33,469 bases of DNA, from assembly GCA_029262755.1 (NCBI GenBank), contig JAJCYU010000205.1, forward strand, positions 1 through 33,469, given 5' to 3'. Under the pieces are notes generated by a model, which was not told where the DNA came from, did not search any database, and saw only the letters and a list, made by a program, of their open reading frames with translations. Source of the DNA: Anaerolineae bacterium. Its GTDB lineage: Bacteria; Chloroflexota; Anaerolineae; Epilineales; Epilineaceae. Below are positions 26,959 to 33,469 of this stretch, piece by piece (the stretch's first letter is position 1; the number at the start of each line of letters is the position of its first letter). The translations under genes and the position numbers were made by a program.

Positions 26959-27800
26959 AGGGCGCGACGCGGCTCGTCCGGCGCAGGACGCCCTGCGCGA
27001 TCGCCCTCCGCGAAGCGGCGCATCGCATCGGCGTGCGCATCACTCGCCCATCGCGCGGGGAAGAGCGCGCGTTCGGCCGCCATGGCCTCTGCGGGCGGCG
27101 TGAGGACGCCCGTGCGCAGCAGGGCCTTGACGTCGCGCACCGCCGCCGCATCTGCGCGCAGGAAACGGGCGATGCGTGTTCGCGCAGCCTCGGCCGCGCC
27201 GCCGGCCTCAGCGACGTGGTCCGCGAGGCCAAGCGCTCGGAGCTCGCGCGCGCCGAGGGGACGCGCGTCGAGCAGCAGGCCCATCGCGCGCCCATAGCCG
27301 ACCCTGCGCAGCAACCGTTGGCCGGCGCCCCAGCCAGGGGTCAGGCCCATGCGCAGGTGGACCAGCCCCCATCGTACGGCATCGTCCACCACCATAAGGT
27401 CACAAGCCAGGGAGATCTCCGCGCCCCCGCCCAGGGCGTATCCGTTCACAGCGGCCACGACCGGAATGGGCAATGCCTCGAGTTGGGCCAGCGCATCGCC
27501 CATGTGGGCTGCAACGCGCCGGCCGTCCGCGATCGTCGGGGCGGAGGCGAGGGCGACCTGATCGCCGCCGCTGCAGAACGCGACCGCGCCAGCGCCACGT
27601 ACGAGCACGGCCCGCAGGCCGCCGGCGTCCGCGGAGGACGCTCGCTCCGCTAACGCGGCGACACACGCCGCGAACGCGATCATGCCGTCTTCGTCCAGGC
27701 TGTTGTGCGTCGGCGGATGGTCGAAGGTGATCTCCGCGACGCCCTCTGCGTCCACGTGGAAGCGCAGTCGGGCGGCGGGCGCCTCGGTGTCCGTCACCAC
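26955..27800 (-). CDS. Enoyl-CoA hydratase-family protein, ethylmalonyl-CoA decarboxylase-like
   Basis: This is a crotonase-fold protein of about 281 residues; the start is uncertain, with GTG at 27854, 27800 or 27797 and no clear ribosome-binding site. The oxyanion-hole regions are present: FCSGGD (75-80) and GYALGGGAEISLACD (120-134). Glu128, matching the first catalytic Glu of hydratases, is kept, but the second (in FG.PE) is replaced: WGLVHLRMGLTPGWG has His148 there. The blocks VRGA...F.SGGD, GGGAE...ACD and VH..MG..P.WG resemble ECHDC1-type ethylmalonyl-CoA decarboxylase as I recall it. It is thus more likely a decarboxylase or isomerase than a hydratase. It is coupled to folK by a 4-base overlap. 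Confidence 0.82.
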   Translation of the reverse strand: MVTDTEAPAARLRFHVDAEGVAEITFDHPPTHNSLDEDGMIAFAACVAALAERASSADAGGLRAVLVRGAGAVAFCSGGDQVALASAPTIADGRRVAAHMGDALAQLEALPIPVVAAVNGYALGGGAEISLACDLMVVDDAVRWGLVHLRMGLTPGWGAGQRLLRRVGYGRAMGLLLDARPLGARELRALGLADHVAEAGGAAEAARTRIARFLRADAAAVRDVKALLRTGVLTPPAEAMAAERALFPARWASDAHADAMRRFAEGDRAGRPAPDEPRRAL

Positions 27801-27899
27801 GCAGCCGTGCGACGACCGGACGCGGCCGCGGCTCGGAGGCCCCGACCCGCGCACAACACACCCCGAAGCGGTACCGCAGGCGCGACGTCTACGCTAGCC

Positions 27900-28490
27900 T
27901 CAGCGATCATCGCTCGCCGCCTCGACTGCGGCGGCCGACGTGGCAACGGCGTTGGCGCCGTCGTTGCGCATCCGAGCTTCGACCGTCTGCCACGCGATGG
28001 CAGCACGTGTCGCGACCGCCGCGATGGCCGTCGCGCGTACGTCTTCATCGCGCAGCAGCTCTCCTGCCTCGTCGCGCAACCGCGCGACCTCCGTGCCGAT
28101 CGCCGCCTCCGCGGTGGCGGCCGCGTGTTCTGCGCTGGAGCGCAGATCGGCCTCGGCCGTCGCGCGGAAACGAGCAGCTTCCGTGGCGATTACCGCTTCC
28201 GCCGTCTCGCGCACGTCGCCGACCTTATCCCGGATGGCCGCTTCCGCCGTGCCCCGCGCACTGGCCGCCTCCTCCGCGATGGCCACCTCGAGCGTCGCCC
28301 GGGACCGGGCGGCCTGCGTGCCGACGACAGCCTGCCCTTCGGCGGCGGCTGTTCCGGCCGCTTCCTCTGCACTCTGGCGCAATTGGCGGCGCGCCGAGGG
28401 ACTGCACGCGGATGCGAAGCTGCCCAGGATTAGCGCTACAACGAGGACCGTTGCGGCGCGTCCCGTCAACGTTGCGGAGGCTCGCCTCAT
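27900..28490 (-). CDS. Ala-rich lipoprotein-like protein with seven 15-residue repeats
   Basis: The predicted 196-residue product starts at the ATG at 28490, which overlaps the upstream gene's stop by four bases. Residues 10-28 form a signal peptide ending in ASAC; Cys29 could be lipidated, although the lipobox is not classical. Residues 51-155 are seven exact-length 15-residue repeats of the form TAEAAIxxEAAxxRx. They are Ala/Glu/Arg-rich and surely helical. A 15/4 periodicity predicts a straight or slightly right-handed coiled coil or helical bundle. There is no enzymatic motif. It would sit at the outer face of the membrane if lipidated. The family is not recognised. Confidence 0.7.
   Translation of the reverse strand: MRRASATLTGRAATVLVVALILGSFASACSPSARRQLRQSAEEAAGTAAAEGQAVVGTQAARSRATLEVAIAEEAASARGTAEAAIRDKVGDVRETAEAVIATEAARFRATAEADLRSSAEHAAATAEAAIGTEVARLRDEAGELLRDEDVRATAIAAVATRAAIAWQTVEARMRNDGANAVATSAAAVEAASDDR
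28026..28340 (-). repeat. Seven 45-bp tandem coding repeats (15 residues each)
   Basis: The repeat register is exact at the protein level across seven units (51-65 through 141-155), five of them beginning with Thr. At the DNA level the copies have diverged, but blocks such as GCTTCCGCCGT recur exactly 45 bases apart (28195 and 28240). Confidence 0.85.
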
Positions 28491-28876
28491 GCCGCGTCGA
28501 TGCTCGCGCTGCATCGCACGCGCAGGTGAGCGTCCTCGCCGCGCACGTCGACGTAGAAGTTGTCGCCGCCGAAGTTCGAGGAGCGATGCAGCCGCATCTC
28601 TGCGTGGGCATGGTCGTCCGGTCCGATGTCATGCTCCGTGGCATCGATCCGCAGCTCCAACTCGCCGCTGTCCTCGGTGATGTTGACGTGGAATGCGGCA
28701 TCGACGATGCCCCGATCGCCTTCGAGGACCTTGTGGGCCTCTGGGCTGCGCCAACGCTCGATACCGTTGATAGTGACGCGTAGGCTCCACTCGGCGCGCC
28801 CCACGCGTTCCGGGTTGGCAAGCGCTTGGAACTCATCGATTCGAAAGTTGACACGCTGCCGCTTCGACTCGGTCAT
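28487..28876 (-). CDS. Small protein of unknown function, predicted beta-sandwich
   Basis: The predicted 129-residue product has a strong start (AGGAG 6 bases before the ATG at 28876) and its own promoter-like sequence. Alternating hydrophobic strands are evident (VNFRIDEF, EWSLRVTINGIERW, IVDAAFHVNI, GELELRIDATEHDI, NFYVDVRG, AHLRVRCSAS). Acidic loops such as EHDIGPDDHAH could bind metal as in C2-like domains, but that is a guess. There is no signal peptide, so it is cytoplasmic. It is coupled to the repeat lipoprotein gene and divergent from lexA. The family is not recognised. Confidence 0.72.
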   Translation of the reverse strand: MTESKRQRVNFRIDEFQALANPERVGRAEWSLRVTINGIERWRSPEAHKVLEGDRGIVDAAFHVNITEDSGELELRIDATEHDIGPDDHAHAEMRLHRSSNFGGDNFYVDVRGEDAHLRVRCSASIDAA

Positions 28877-28913
28877 GGAAGGCTCCTAGTAGGGAGGTGC
28901 AGCCGGCGCGGCG

Positions 28914-28942
28914 ACGATAGCGGGGGGCTCATGCGGCCGCAA
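28914..28942 (-). promoter_or_regulatory. Promoter of the unknown-protein/lipoprotein operon
   Basis: On the minus strand TTGCGG (28942-28937), a 17-base spacer and TATCGT (28919-28914) fit a sigma-70 promoter about 37 bases before the start codon. It is back-to-back with the lexA promoter, the two -35 boxes lying 25 bases apart. Confidence 0.5.
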
Positions 28943-28967
28943 GTGGTTGCGCGGTCCCGCCGATCAC

Positions 28968-28996
28968 TTGACAGAACGTATACCGAACCGTAGGAT
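28968..28996 (+). promoter_or_regulatory. lexA promoter
   Basis: The consensus -35 TTGACA (28968-28973), a 17-base spacer and TAGGAT (28991-28996) predict transcription starting near 29003. The SOS box lies just downstream of this. Confidence 0.8.
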
Positions 28997-29010
28997 AGAA
29001 CGCATGAACG

Positions 29011-29022
29011 GAACACCTGTTC
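29011..29022. promoter_or_regulatory. LexA-binding SOS box
   Basis: GAACACCTGTTC matches the GAAC-N4-GTTC box of Gram-positive-type LexA and is extended by a G/C pair to GGAACACCTGTTCC. It lies between the predicted transcription start and the lexA ribosome-binding site (GGAGGT at 29039-29044), the arrangement expected for autorepression. Confidence 0.85.
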
Positions 29023-29048
29023 CCGGGTGTTCGCGATCGGAGGTAGTC

Positions 29049-29720
29049 ATGACCCGTGCAGAGCGGCCCCTCAACGAGCGACAACGATTGATCCTGCGCT
29101 TCATCGCCTCGCAACTCGAAGAGAGCGGGTACCCGCCCACGATTCGCGAGATCGGCAACGACGTCGGCATCTCGTCGACCAGCGTGGTCAACTACCACCT
29201 CAACAAGCTCAAAGAGCGCGGCCTGATCGAGCGCGACGACCGCGTGTCGCGCGGCCTGAAGCTTACCCGTGGCGCCGGTGCGTACCTCGACGCCCCCATG
29301 AGCTCCAATGACGTGGGCGGGAACATGATCCGCTTGCCGCTCCTGGGTCAGATTGCGGCAGGGCAGCCGATCGCCGTGCTCGACCAGCCCGATCCCGAGA
29401 GCTTCATCGAGGTCTCCGGCGATATGGTGGGGGCCAGAGAGGAAGTCTTCGCGTTGCACGTCAAGGGCAACTCGATGATCGATGCATTGATCAACGACGG
29501 CGACATCGTGGTCCTGCAGCACGCCGACACGGCAGAGAACGGTGAGATGGTCGCGGCGTGGATCGAAGACCGGGAAGAGACGACGCTCAAGCGCTTCTAT
29601 CGCGAGAACGGCCGCATTCGTCTGCAACCCGCGAACCCGACCATGGAGCCCATCTTCGAGCGTGATGACAACGTGCGCATCCAGGGCAAGGTCATCGCGG
29701 TGATTCGCAGCGTCGCCTGA
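29049..29720 (+). CDS. lexA: LexA repressor, SOS response regulator
   Basis: LexA represses DNA-repair genes and self-cleaves on contact with RecA filaments. The ATG at 29049 follows GGAGGT and the SOS box, and gives 223 residues; an upstream in-frame extension would cross the promoter and is rejected. The N-terminal winged helix contains PPTIREIGNDVG and STSVVNYHLNKLKERGLI (29-60). The cleavage site is Ala104-Gly105 in GQIAAGQP, with catalytic Ser142 in GNSMIDA and Lys181 in TTLKRF. All autolysis residues are present, so it should be a functional inducible repressor. Confidence 0.97.
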   Translation: MTRAERPLNERQRLILRFIASQLEESGYPPTIREIGNDVGISSTSVVNYHLNKLKERGLIERDDRVSRGLKLTRGAGAYLDAPMSSNDVGGNMIRLPLLGQIAAGQPIAVLDQPDPESFIEVSGDMVGAREEVFALHVKGNSMIDALINDGDIVVLQHADTAENGEMVAAWIEDREETTLKRFYRENGRIRLQPANPTMEPIFERDDNVRIQGKVIAVIRSVA

Positions 29721-29863
29721 GAGCGCCACCCGAGGGCTCTGGCCGCGCAGCACTTCGGTTCCGTACCGGTTCGGTAGCGCGGGTTCGACAGCACAATTCG
29801 AAACTCCGTAGGGTCCGGCCGCAATCCGTTCTCGGCTAGGGGCCCCTTCGGTCTGTCGCCATA

Positions 29864-29869
29864 TATAAT
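29864..29869 (+). promoter_or_regulatory. Consensus -10 element upstream of transaldolase
   Basis: TATAAT at 29864-29869 is a perfect -10 hexamer 42 bases before the transaldolase ATG, in otherwise GC-rich DNA. The sequence 16-18 bases upstream is GC-rich with no -35 match, so activator dependence is possible. Confidence 0.5.
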
Positions 29870-29911
29870 GGCCGCACGCCGCCGCTGTCGCTTGCCTCGG
29901 GAGAACCTCGC

Positions 29912-31045
29912 ATGAACTCGACAAACCCATTGTGCCGTCTGCTCGACGAGGGTCAGAGCCCGTGGTTGGACCAGCTGCGGCGCGAATGGCTGGCGGATGG
30001 CACCATGCAGGCCTTCGTGGACGCGGACTGCGTTCAAGGCGTCACCTCGAATCCCTCCATCTTCAAAGGCGCCCTCCAGGGAAGCGAGGCCTACGGGGAG
30101 CAGATCGGTTCCCTGGTTGCCGCGGGTCTGGACCCGGAAGCGATCTACGACCGGCTCACCCTGGACGATATCCAGGGGACCTGCGACCTCTTTCGCGGCC
30201 TGTACGACGAAACGGCGGGCCGCGACGGCTACGTGAGCCACGAGGTGACCCCGGCCCTCGCCTACGACACGGCCGGCACGATCGCCGAGGCGCGCCGCTT
30301 GTGGAACGCCATCGATCGTCCCAACCTCATGATCAAGATTCCCGCCACAAACGAGGGCATCCCTGCGGTGCGCACTTGTCTGCGCGAAGGCATCAACGTC
30401 AACATCACGCTGATGTTCTCGCTGTGCCACTACGATGCGGTTGCCGAGGCCTACTTGGCCGGGCTCGAAGAGCGTTTGGAGGACGGTCATCCGCTCGATC
30501 ATGTCGCGTCGGTCGCCAGCTTCTTCGTCAGCAGGGTCGACAGCCACGTGGATGCGCGTCTGGACACGCTCGCGGCGGCGGGGCTCGAAGGTGCAGCTGC
30601 GCTACGCGGTGAGGCGGCGGTGGCCAACGCGCGCCGGGCGTGGCGGAGGGCGGCCGAGGTGTTCGGCAGCTCGCGCTTCGCTCGGCTGGCCCGCAGCGGG
30701 GCAAACGTGCAGCGCGTACTCTGGGCCAGCACCTCGACGAAGAACCCCGCCTATCGCGACGTGAAGTACGTCGAGGAGCTGATCGGGCCGGACACGGTCA
30801 ACACGTTGCCGCTGAAGACGCTTGAGGCCTTCCGCGACCACGGCGTCGTCGCGCGTACGATCGATGCGCCCGGTACGATGGTGCGTGCCGATGAGGTCAT
30901 CGGCTCCCTGTGCGGGATGGGCATCGACCTGGAAGAGGTCGGTCAGACCCTCTCACGCGACGGGGTGGCCGCGTTCCAGGCGGCGCTCGACGACGTGATG
31001 GCCACCGTCCGAGACCAGGTGGCGCAGCGCTCCGCCCGGGTCTAA
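29912..31045 (+). CDS. tal: Transaldolase
   Basis: Transaldolase moves a dihydroxyacetone unit between sugar phosphates in the non-oxidative pentose phosphate pathway. The 377-residue product matches the longer actinobacterial/cyanobacterial subtype. It has the GVTSNPSIFKGA motif (43-54) with the catalytic Asp38 region, Lys142 in LMIKIPATNEG forming the Schiff base, and NVNITLMFS and ASFFVSRVD further on. The start at 29912 has GGGAGAA about 6 bases upstream. It follows lexA by 191 bases on the same strand but appears to have its own promoter. No pgi, zwf or tkt is adjacent in this window. Confidence 0.95.
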   Translation: MNSTNPLCRLLDEGQSPWLDQLRREWLADGTMQAFVDADCVQGVTSNPSIFKGALQGSEAYGEQIGSLVAAGLDPEAIYDRLTLDDIQGTCDLFRGLYDETAGRDGYVSHEVTPALAYDTAGTIAEARRLWNAIDRPNLMIKIPATNEGIPAVRTCLREGINVNITLMFSLCHYDAVAEAYLAGLEERLEDGHPLDHVASVASFFVSRVDSHVDARLDTLAAAGLEGAAALRGEAAVANARRAWRRAAEVFGSSRFARLARSGANVQRVLWASTSTKNPAYRDVKYVEELIGPDTVNTLPLKTLEAFRDHGVVARTIDAPGTMVRADEVIGSLCGMGIDLEEVGQTLSRDGVAAFQAALDDVMATVRDQVAQRSARV

Positions 31046-31181
31046 GGGCTCACCAAACGATAGAAGGCGCTATTCGGCCACCGCTAGACAGCCTCATCGC
31101 CCCGCTGCTCCTACGCAATGGCGCTGCCCCATGTCTAGCGAAGACCGCGTGCAGGCGCGGCGCATCGAGCTCGCACGTAGC

Positions 31182-32264
31182 TCAGCGGCCCGCGCGAGCC
31201 TTGGTGGTCGCAGCGGCCGCGGATGCGGGGCGGGCACCACATACGCCGGAGACGAACAGGTCGAGGCCGAGCACGGCGTCCATCCGACCAGTCTTCACGC
31301 CCACATCGATCGCGAGCAAGCGCTCGAGCGCTTGGGGCAAGAATTCCGGCGAGAATCGGCGCGCCTGAGAAGCTACCTTACGGGCCACGAAGGGCGCTAC
31401 ACCCATGGCGGATGCGAGCGCGGCCGGCTGGGCGCCCGCGTCCAACAGCGCGCGCGCTCGGGTGATGAGGCGAAACTGGCGAGCGATGAGCGACAGGAGC
31501 CGAAGCGGGTGTTCGCCGTCGTCGAGGAAGCGATGGAGCTGCGTGGATGCCCGCGGTCCGTCGCGCTCGGCCAAGGCGTCGACAAGCCGAAACACGCTGT
31601 CGATGCCGACCGGCGTCACGAGGAGCGCGACGTCCGCAACAGTGACGGGCCGGTCGCCGGCGTAGGTCAATAGTTTCAGGATCTCGCCGTCCGCCAATCG
31701 CAGATCGAGCGTGCCGTCTCGTAGCAGCGCATCGGCCAGCGCTGCCGCGGCCGGTCGTTCCACCGTACCGCCGTGGGTCTGTGCACGACGCGCGATCCAC
31801 GAAGGAAGTTCGCCCGCACGCGGCGGCGCGAAGGCGCGGATGAGCGCCGCCTCGTCCGGCACGGGCTGCTCCGCACGCCATGCGGTCGCCCATGCGAGGA
31901 TCGGGTTGCGCTTGTCGAGCTTGCCCTCTGCAAGGACGAGCCTCGTTGTGGGCGGCATCGTCGGCAGGTAGGCGGTCAAGGCCGCGGCCAATGCCTTCCG
32001 TCCCGCCAGGCTCTTGTCGCCGCCCCGGCTGTTGCAGCGGCCGACGAGTCCTTCCACGACCACGAGCCTGCGCTCGCTCAGGAAGGGCGCGGCGTCGGCC
32101 GCTTCTTGCAGTTTGCCTACGGTCAGCCGCCGCCCGTCCAGTTGGGTTGAGTTCAGCTCCGCGACGGGATCTTCCTCCGCGAGCCGCTTGCGCAGGCCGC
32201 CCACGGTCTCTGCAATCGTGAAGGGGTCGTCACCGTAAAACAGATAGAGCATGGGGCGTCTCAT
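31182..32264 (-). CDS. holA: DNA polymerase III delta subunit
   Basis: HolA is the clamp-loader subunit that opens the sliding clamp. The ~360-residue product has the family start MLYLFYGDDPFTIAE and the delta-type arrangement: PFLSERRLVVVEGL (about 60-73), RLVLAEGKLDKRNP (about 108-121), then the helical C-terminal collar with LLSLIARQFRLITRARAL. There is no Walker A, as expected. Starts at TTG 32279, ATG 32264 and ATG 32252 are all possible; 32264 was chosen, though none has a convincing ribosome-binding site. It is convergent with transaldolase. A Thr/Ala/Arg-rich tail closes the protein. Confidence 0.92.
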   Translation of the reverse strand: MRRPMLYLFYGDDPFTIAETVGGLRKRLAEEDPVAELNSTQLDGRRLTVGKLQEAADAAPFLSERRLVVVEGLVGRCNSRGGDKSLAGRKALAAALTAYLPTMPPTTRLVLAEGKLDKRNPILAWATAWRAEQPVPDEAALIRAFAPPRAGELPSWIARRAQTHGGTVERPAAAALADALLRDGTLDLRLADGEILKLLTYAGDRPVTVADVALLVTPVGIDSVFRLVDALAERDGPRASTQLHRFLDDGEHPLRLLSLIARQFRLITRARALLDAGAQPAALASAMGVAPFVARKVASQARRFSPEFLPQALERLLAIDVGVKTGRMDAVLGLDLFVSGVCGARPASAAAATTKARAGR

Positions 32265-32357
32265 GGGAGCTGGTTGCAATGGGGATCGAGGCGAGCATGT
32301 GGTCTACGAATACGGGGCATTTCGGCAAGTGGTCGGCCGACGGGCAATCCGAGTCCG

Positions 32358-33071
32358 CTACCGCTCCGCGTCCGGATAGCCGACGGGCTCAGCCTTATCG
32401 TTCGCCGGCGCAGATGCACGATGCGTTCCGCCCGGTCCCGTCGTCGTTGCCCCGTTGTCGGGACGATCGTCGCGGCGGTGGGCATCGTCCGGATGCTCGC
32501 CGGCCGCCCAACCACGCGGCGCGTCTTGCACGTCGGACCGAGCACGACTGCCGTCATCGCGGTCCTCGATCTGCACGCGGTGAACGACGTGCTTGCCACG
32601 TTCACTACGTACGACCGATACCAAGCGCGCATCGGCGGCGCGGGGAAGCGTGGTGACATGCTTCTGGGCCATCGGGCCAAGCGGCTTGCTTGCCACGCCG
32701 GCCAACGTTCCGGCGAGCATCAAGCGCGGCAGCGTTTCCAGCGCGTGTTCTTTGCGACCACCCTGTCGGAGGTGGTTGATGGCCAAGAGGGTGGTGAGAC
32801 CGGTGACCATCCCGCCCACGACGAGGTTCGTGCCGCAGTGGGGATGAATGGCCAGATGCGGCTCTGCGTCGAGCCGGGCCATGGCCTCGCGCACCGCAGA
32901 CTCGACCTCGACCGGATCGACGCTGCCGTATAGCCAGAAACCGCGGCTGTCCGATCGGCCGGCCATCGACAGGCCGGGATCGCGCGCCGAAAGAATGTGG
33001 ACCGCCGCGTGCTCGATGGCGTGGTTGCGTCGCGTACGGCGGATGAAGGGAATGTCTTCGAGCAGGCTCAT
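32358..33071 (-). CDS. DUF6391-family membrane-associated protein
   Basis: The start is the ATG at 33071 with AGGAAGG about 8-9 bases upstream, giving 237 residues; a longer upstream frame lacks support. The N-terminus carries the hallmark RRNHAIEHAAVHIL (14-27), with His17, His21 and His25 and an embedded HxxEH, followed by AIHPHCGTN (74-82). Two hydrophobic stretches (about 81-100 and 114-132) suggest membrane association. The last ~80 residues are highly charged and low-complexity. The family is known from cyanobacteria and Chloroflexota without a defined function. It lies on the same strand between an aminotransferase gene and holA, 118 and 93 bases away. Confidence 0.75.
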   Translation of the reverse strand: MSLLEDIPFIRRTRRNHAIEHAAVHILSARDPGLSMAGRSDSRGFWLYGSVDPVEVESAVREAMARLDAEPHLAIHPHCGTNLVVGGMVTGLTTLLAINHLRQGGRKEHALETLPRLMLAGTLAGVASKPLGPMAQKHVTTLPRAADARLVSVVRSERGKHVVHRVQIEDRDDGSRARSDVQDAPRGWAAGEHPDDAHRRDDRPDNGATTTGPGGTHRASAPANDKAEPVGYPDAER

Positions 33072-33189
33072 CGTGCGTGCCTTCCTTGGGTAACGGCCCA
33101 TTGAAGGGCCCTTGCGGTCGGCGAGCGATCCGCCGGACGGGCGCGGGCCGCGCCGCCGATCGGTGGTACGAAGCACACCGGGGCTGGTT

Positions 33190-33469
33190 TCAGGTGCGCG
33201 TCTCGTTTGGGTCTGCGTCAAGGCCGGCCGTTTCTGCCGCCGATGGGCCCAGAACTGCGGCCATCTGCCGAAGAGCTTCGTCGAGATCTTCCATCGAGGC
33301 CGCGTAGGACAGACGTAGGAACCCGTCGCCACCGGGGCCGAAGCCCGTGCCGGGCAACAATGCGACCCCGGCTTTGTCGAGCAGTGTCTCCGCCAGATCC
33401 TGCGACGACAGACCCGTAGCCGTGATGTTCGGGAAGGCATAGAAGGCCCCAGCCGGCAACGTGCAGCGG
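33190..33469 (-). CDS. PLP-dependent aminotransferase (aspartate aminotransferase fold), C-terminal part
   Basis: Only the last ~93 codons are in the window; the gene continues past the right edge. The visible RCTLPAGAFYAFPNI, DKAGVALLPGTGFG and GFLRLSYAASMEDLDEAL are the C-terminal signature of class I aminotransferases. Arg in FLRLSYA corresponds to the substrate-carboxylate arginine. The amino acid specificity cannot be told from this part. A short acidic tail follows. It is upstream of the DUF6391 gene on the same strand. Confidence 0.9.
   Translation of the reverse strand, partial: RCTLPAGAFYAFPNITATGLSSQDLAETLLDKAGVALLPGTGFGPGGDGFLRLSYAASMEDLDEALRQMAAVLGPSAAETAGLDADPNETRT

Noticed and set aside
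29780-29835. tRNA-like GGGTTCGA element between lexA and tal
   Set aside because: No matching T-stem, anticodon arm or acceptor stem could be built around it.
33072-33189. Possible GGCCC/GGGCC hairpin between the aminotransferase and DUF6391 genes
   Set aside because: The stem is only five base pairs and no T tract follows, so it is too weak to call a terminator.

Overview
The window looks like high-GC chromosomal DNA of a free-living bacterium, most likely a Chloroflexota member. The evidence is indirect. There are secreted proteins built from DUF11 repeats, modules that open with 'PLV/PLI' strands, and Thr/Pro-rich linkers, one of them ending in 'FIPFVVKGR'. There is also a DUF6391 protein, a LexA with a GAAC-N4-GTTC box, and a SUF-type Fe-S system with SufU and a SufR-like repressor. 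No rRNA, tRNA, CRISPR array, insertion sequence or phage gene was seen.

Layout. (1) 1-10.7 kb: two giant tandem paralogous secreted proteins, the first cut by the left edge. Both are arrays of DUF11 repeats capped by the same ~590-residue Cys-containing C-terminal unit of four related modules. The second copy carries an inserted CHRD domain. A short decayed piece of a third copy follows. (2) 10.7-12.2 kb: a secreted beta-propeller-like protein on the minus strand, divergent from the suf operon. (3) 12.2-16.7 kb: sufB-sufC-sufD-sufU, from a well-formed promoter overlapped by a dyad. (4) 16.8-21.6 kb, minus strand: an A-type Fe-S carrier (HesB/IscA), the cysteine desulfurase sufS, a class II fumarase, and a zinc-ribbon/TM/CBM9-like protein. 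(5) 21.7-23.0 kb: a SufR-like regulator divergent from the carrier gene, with an apparently leaderless transcript, then a small membrane protein. (6) 23.2-26.3 kb: a secreted BNR/Asp-box protein with a DNRLRE-type domain. (7) 26.4-28.9 kb, minus strand: folK, an enoyl-CoA hydratase-family protein resembling ethylmalonyl-CoA decarboxylase, a lipoprotein-like protein with seven 15-residue repeats, and a small protein of unknown function. (8) 28.9-31.0 kb: lexA with promoter and SOS box, then transaldolase. (9) 31.2-33.5 kb, minus strand: holA, a DUF6391 protein, and the C-terminus of a PLP aminotransferase that runs off the right edge.

How it fits together. The coherent system is Fe-S biogenesis: scaffold SufBCD, desulfurase SufS, sulfur-transfer partner SufU, carrier HesB and sensor SufR lie within 10 kb in three transcription units. 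The sufB and hesB/sufR control regions share an 8-bp sequence (GAACAATA / TATTGTTC). The iron-independent fumarase directly behind sufS fits a response to Fe-S stress. The surface-protein block is the other notable part: it looks like a diversifying tandem family with domain insertion and decay.
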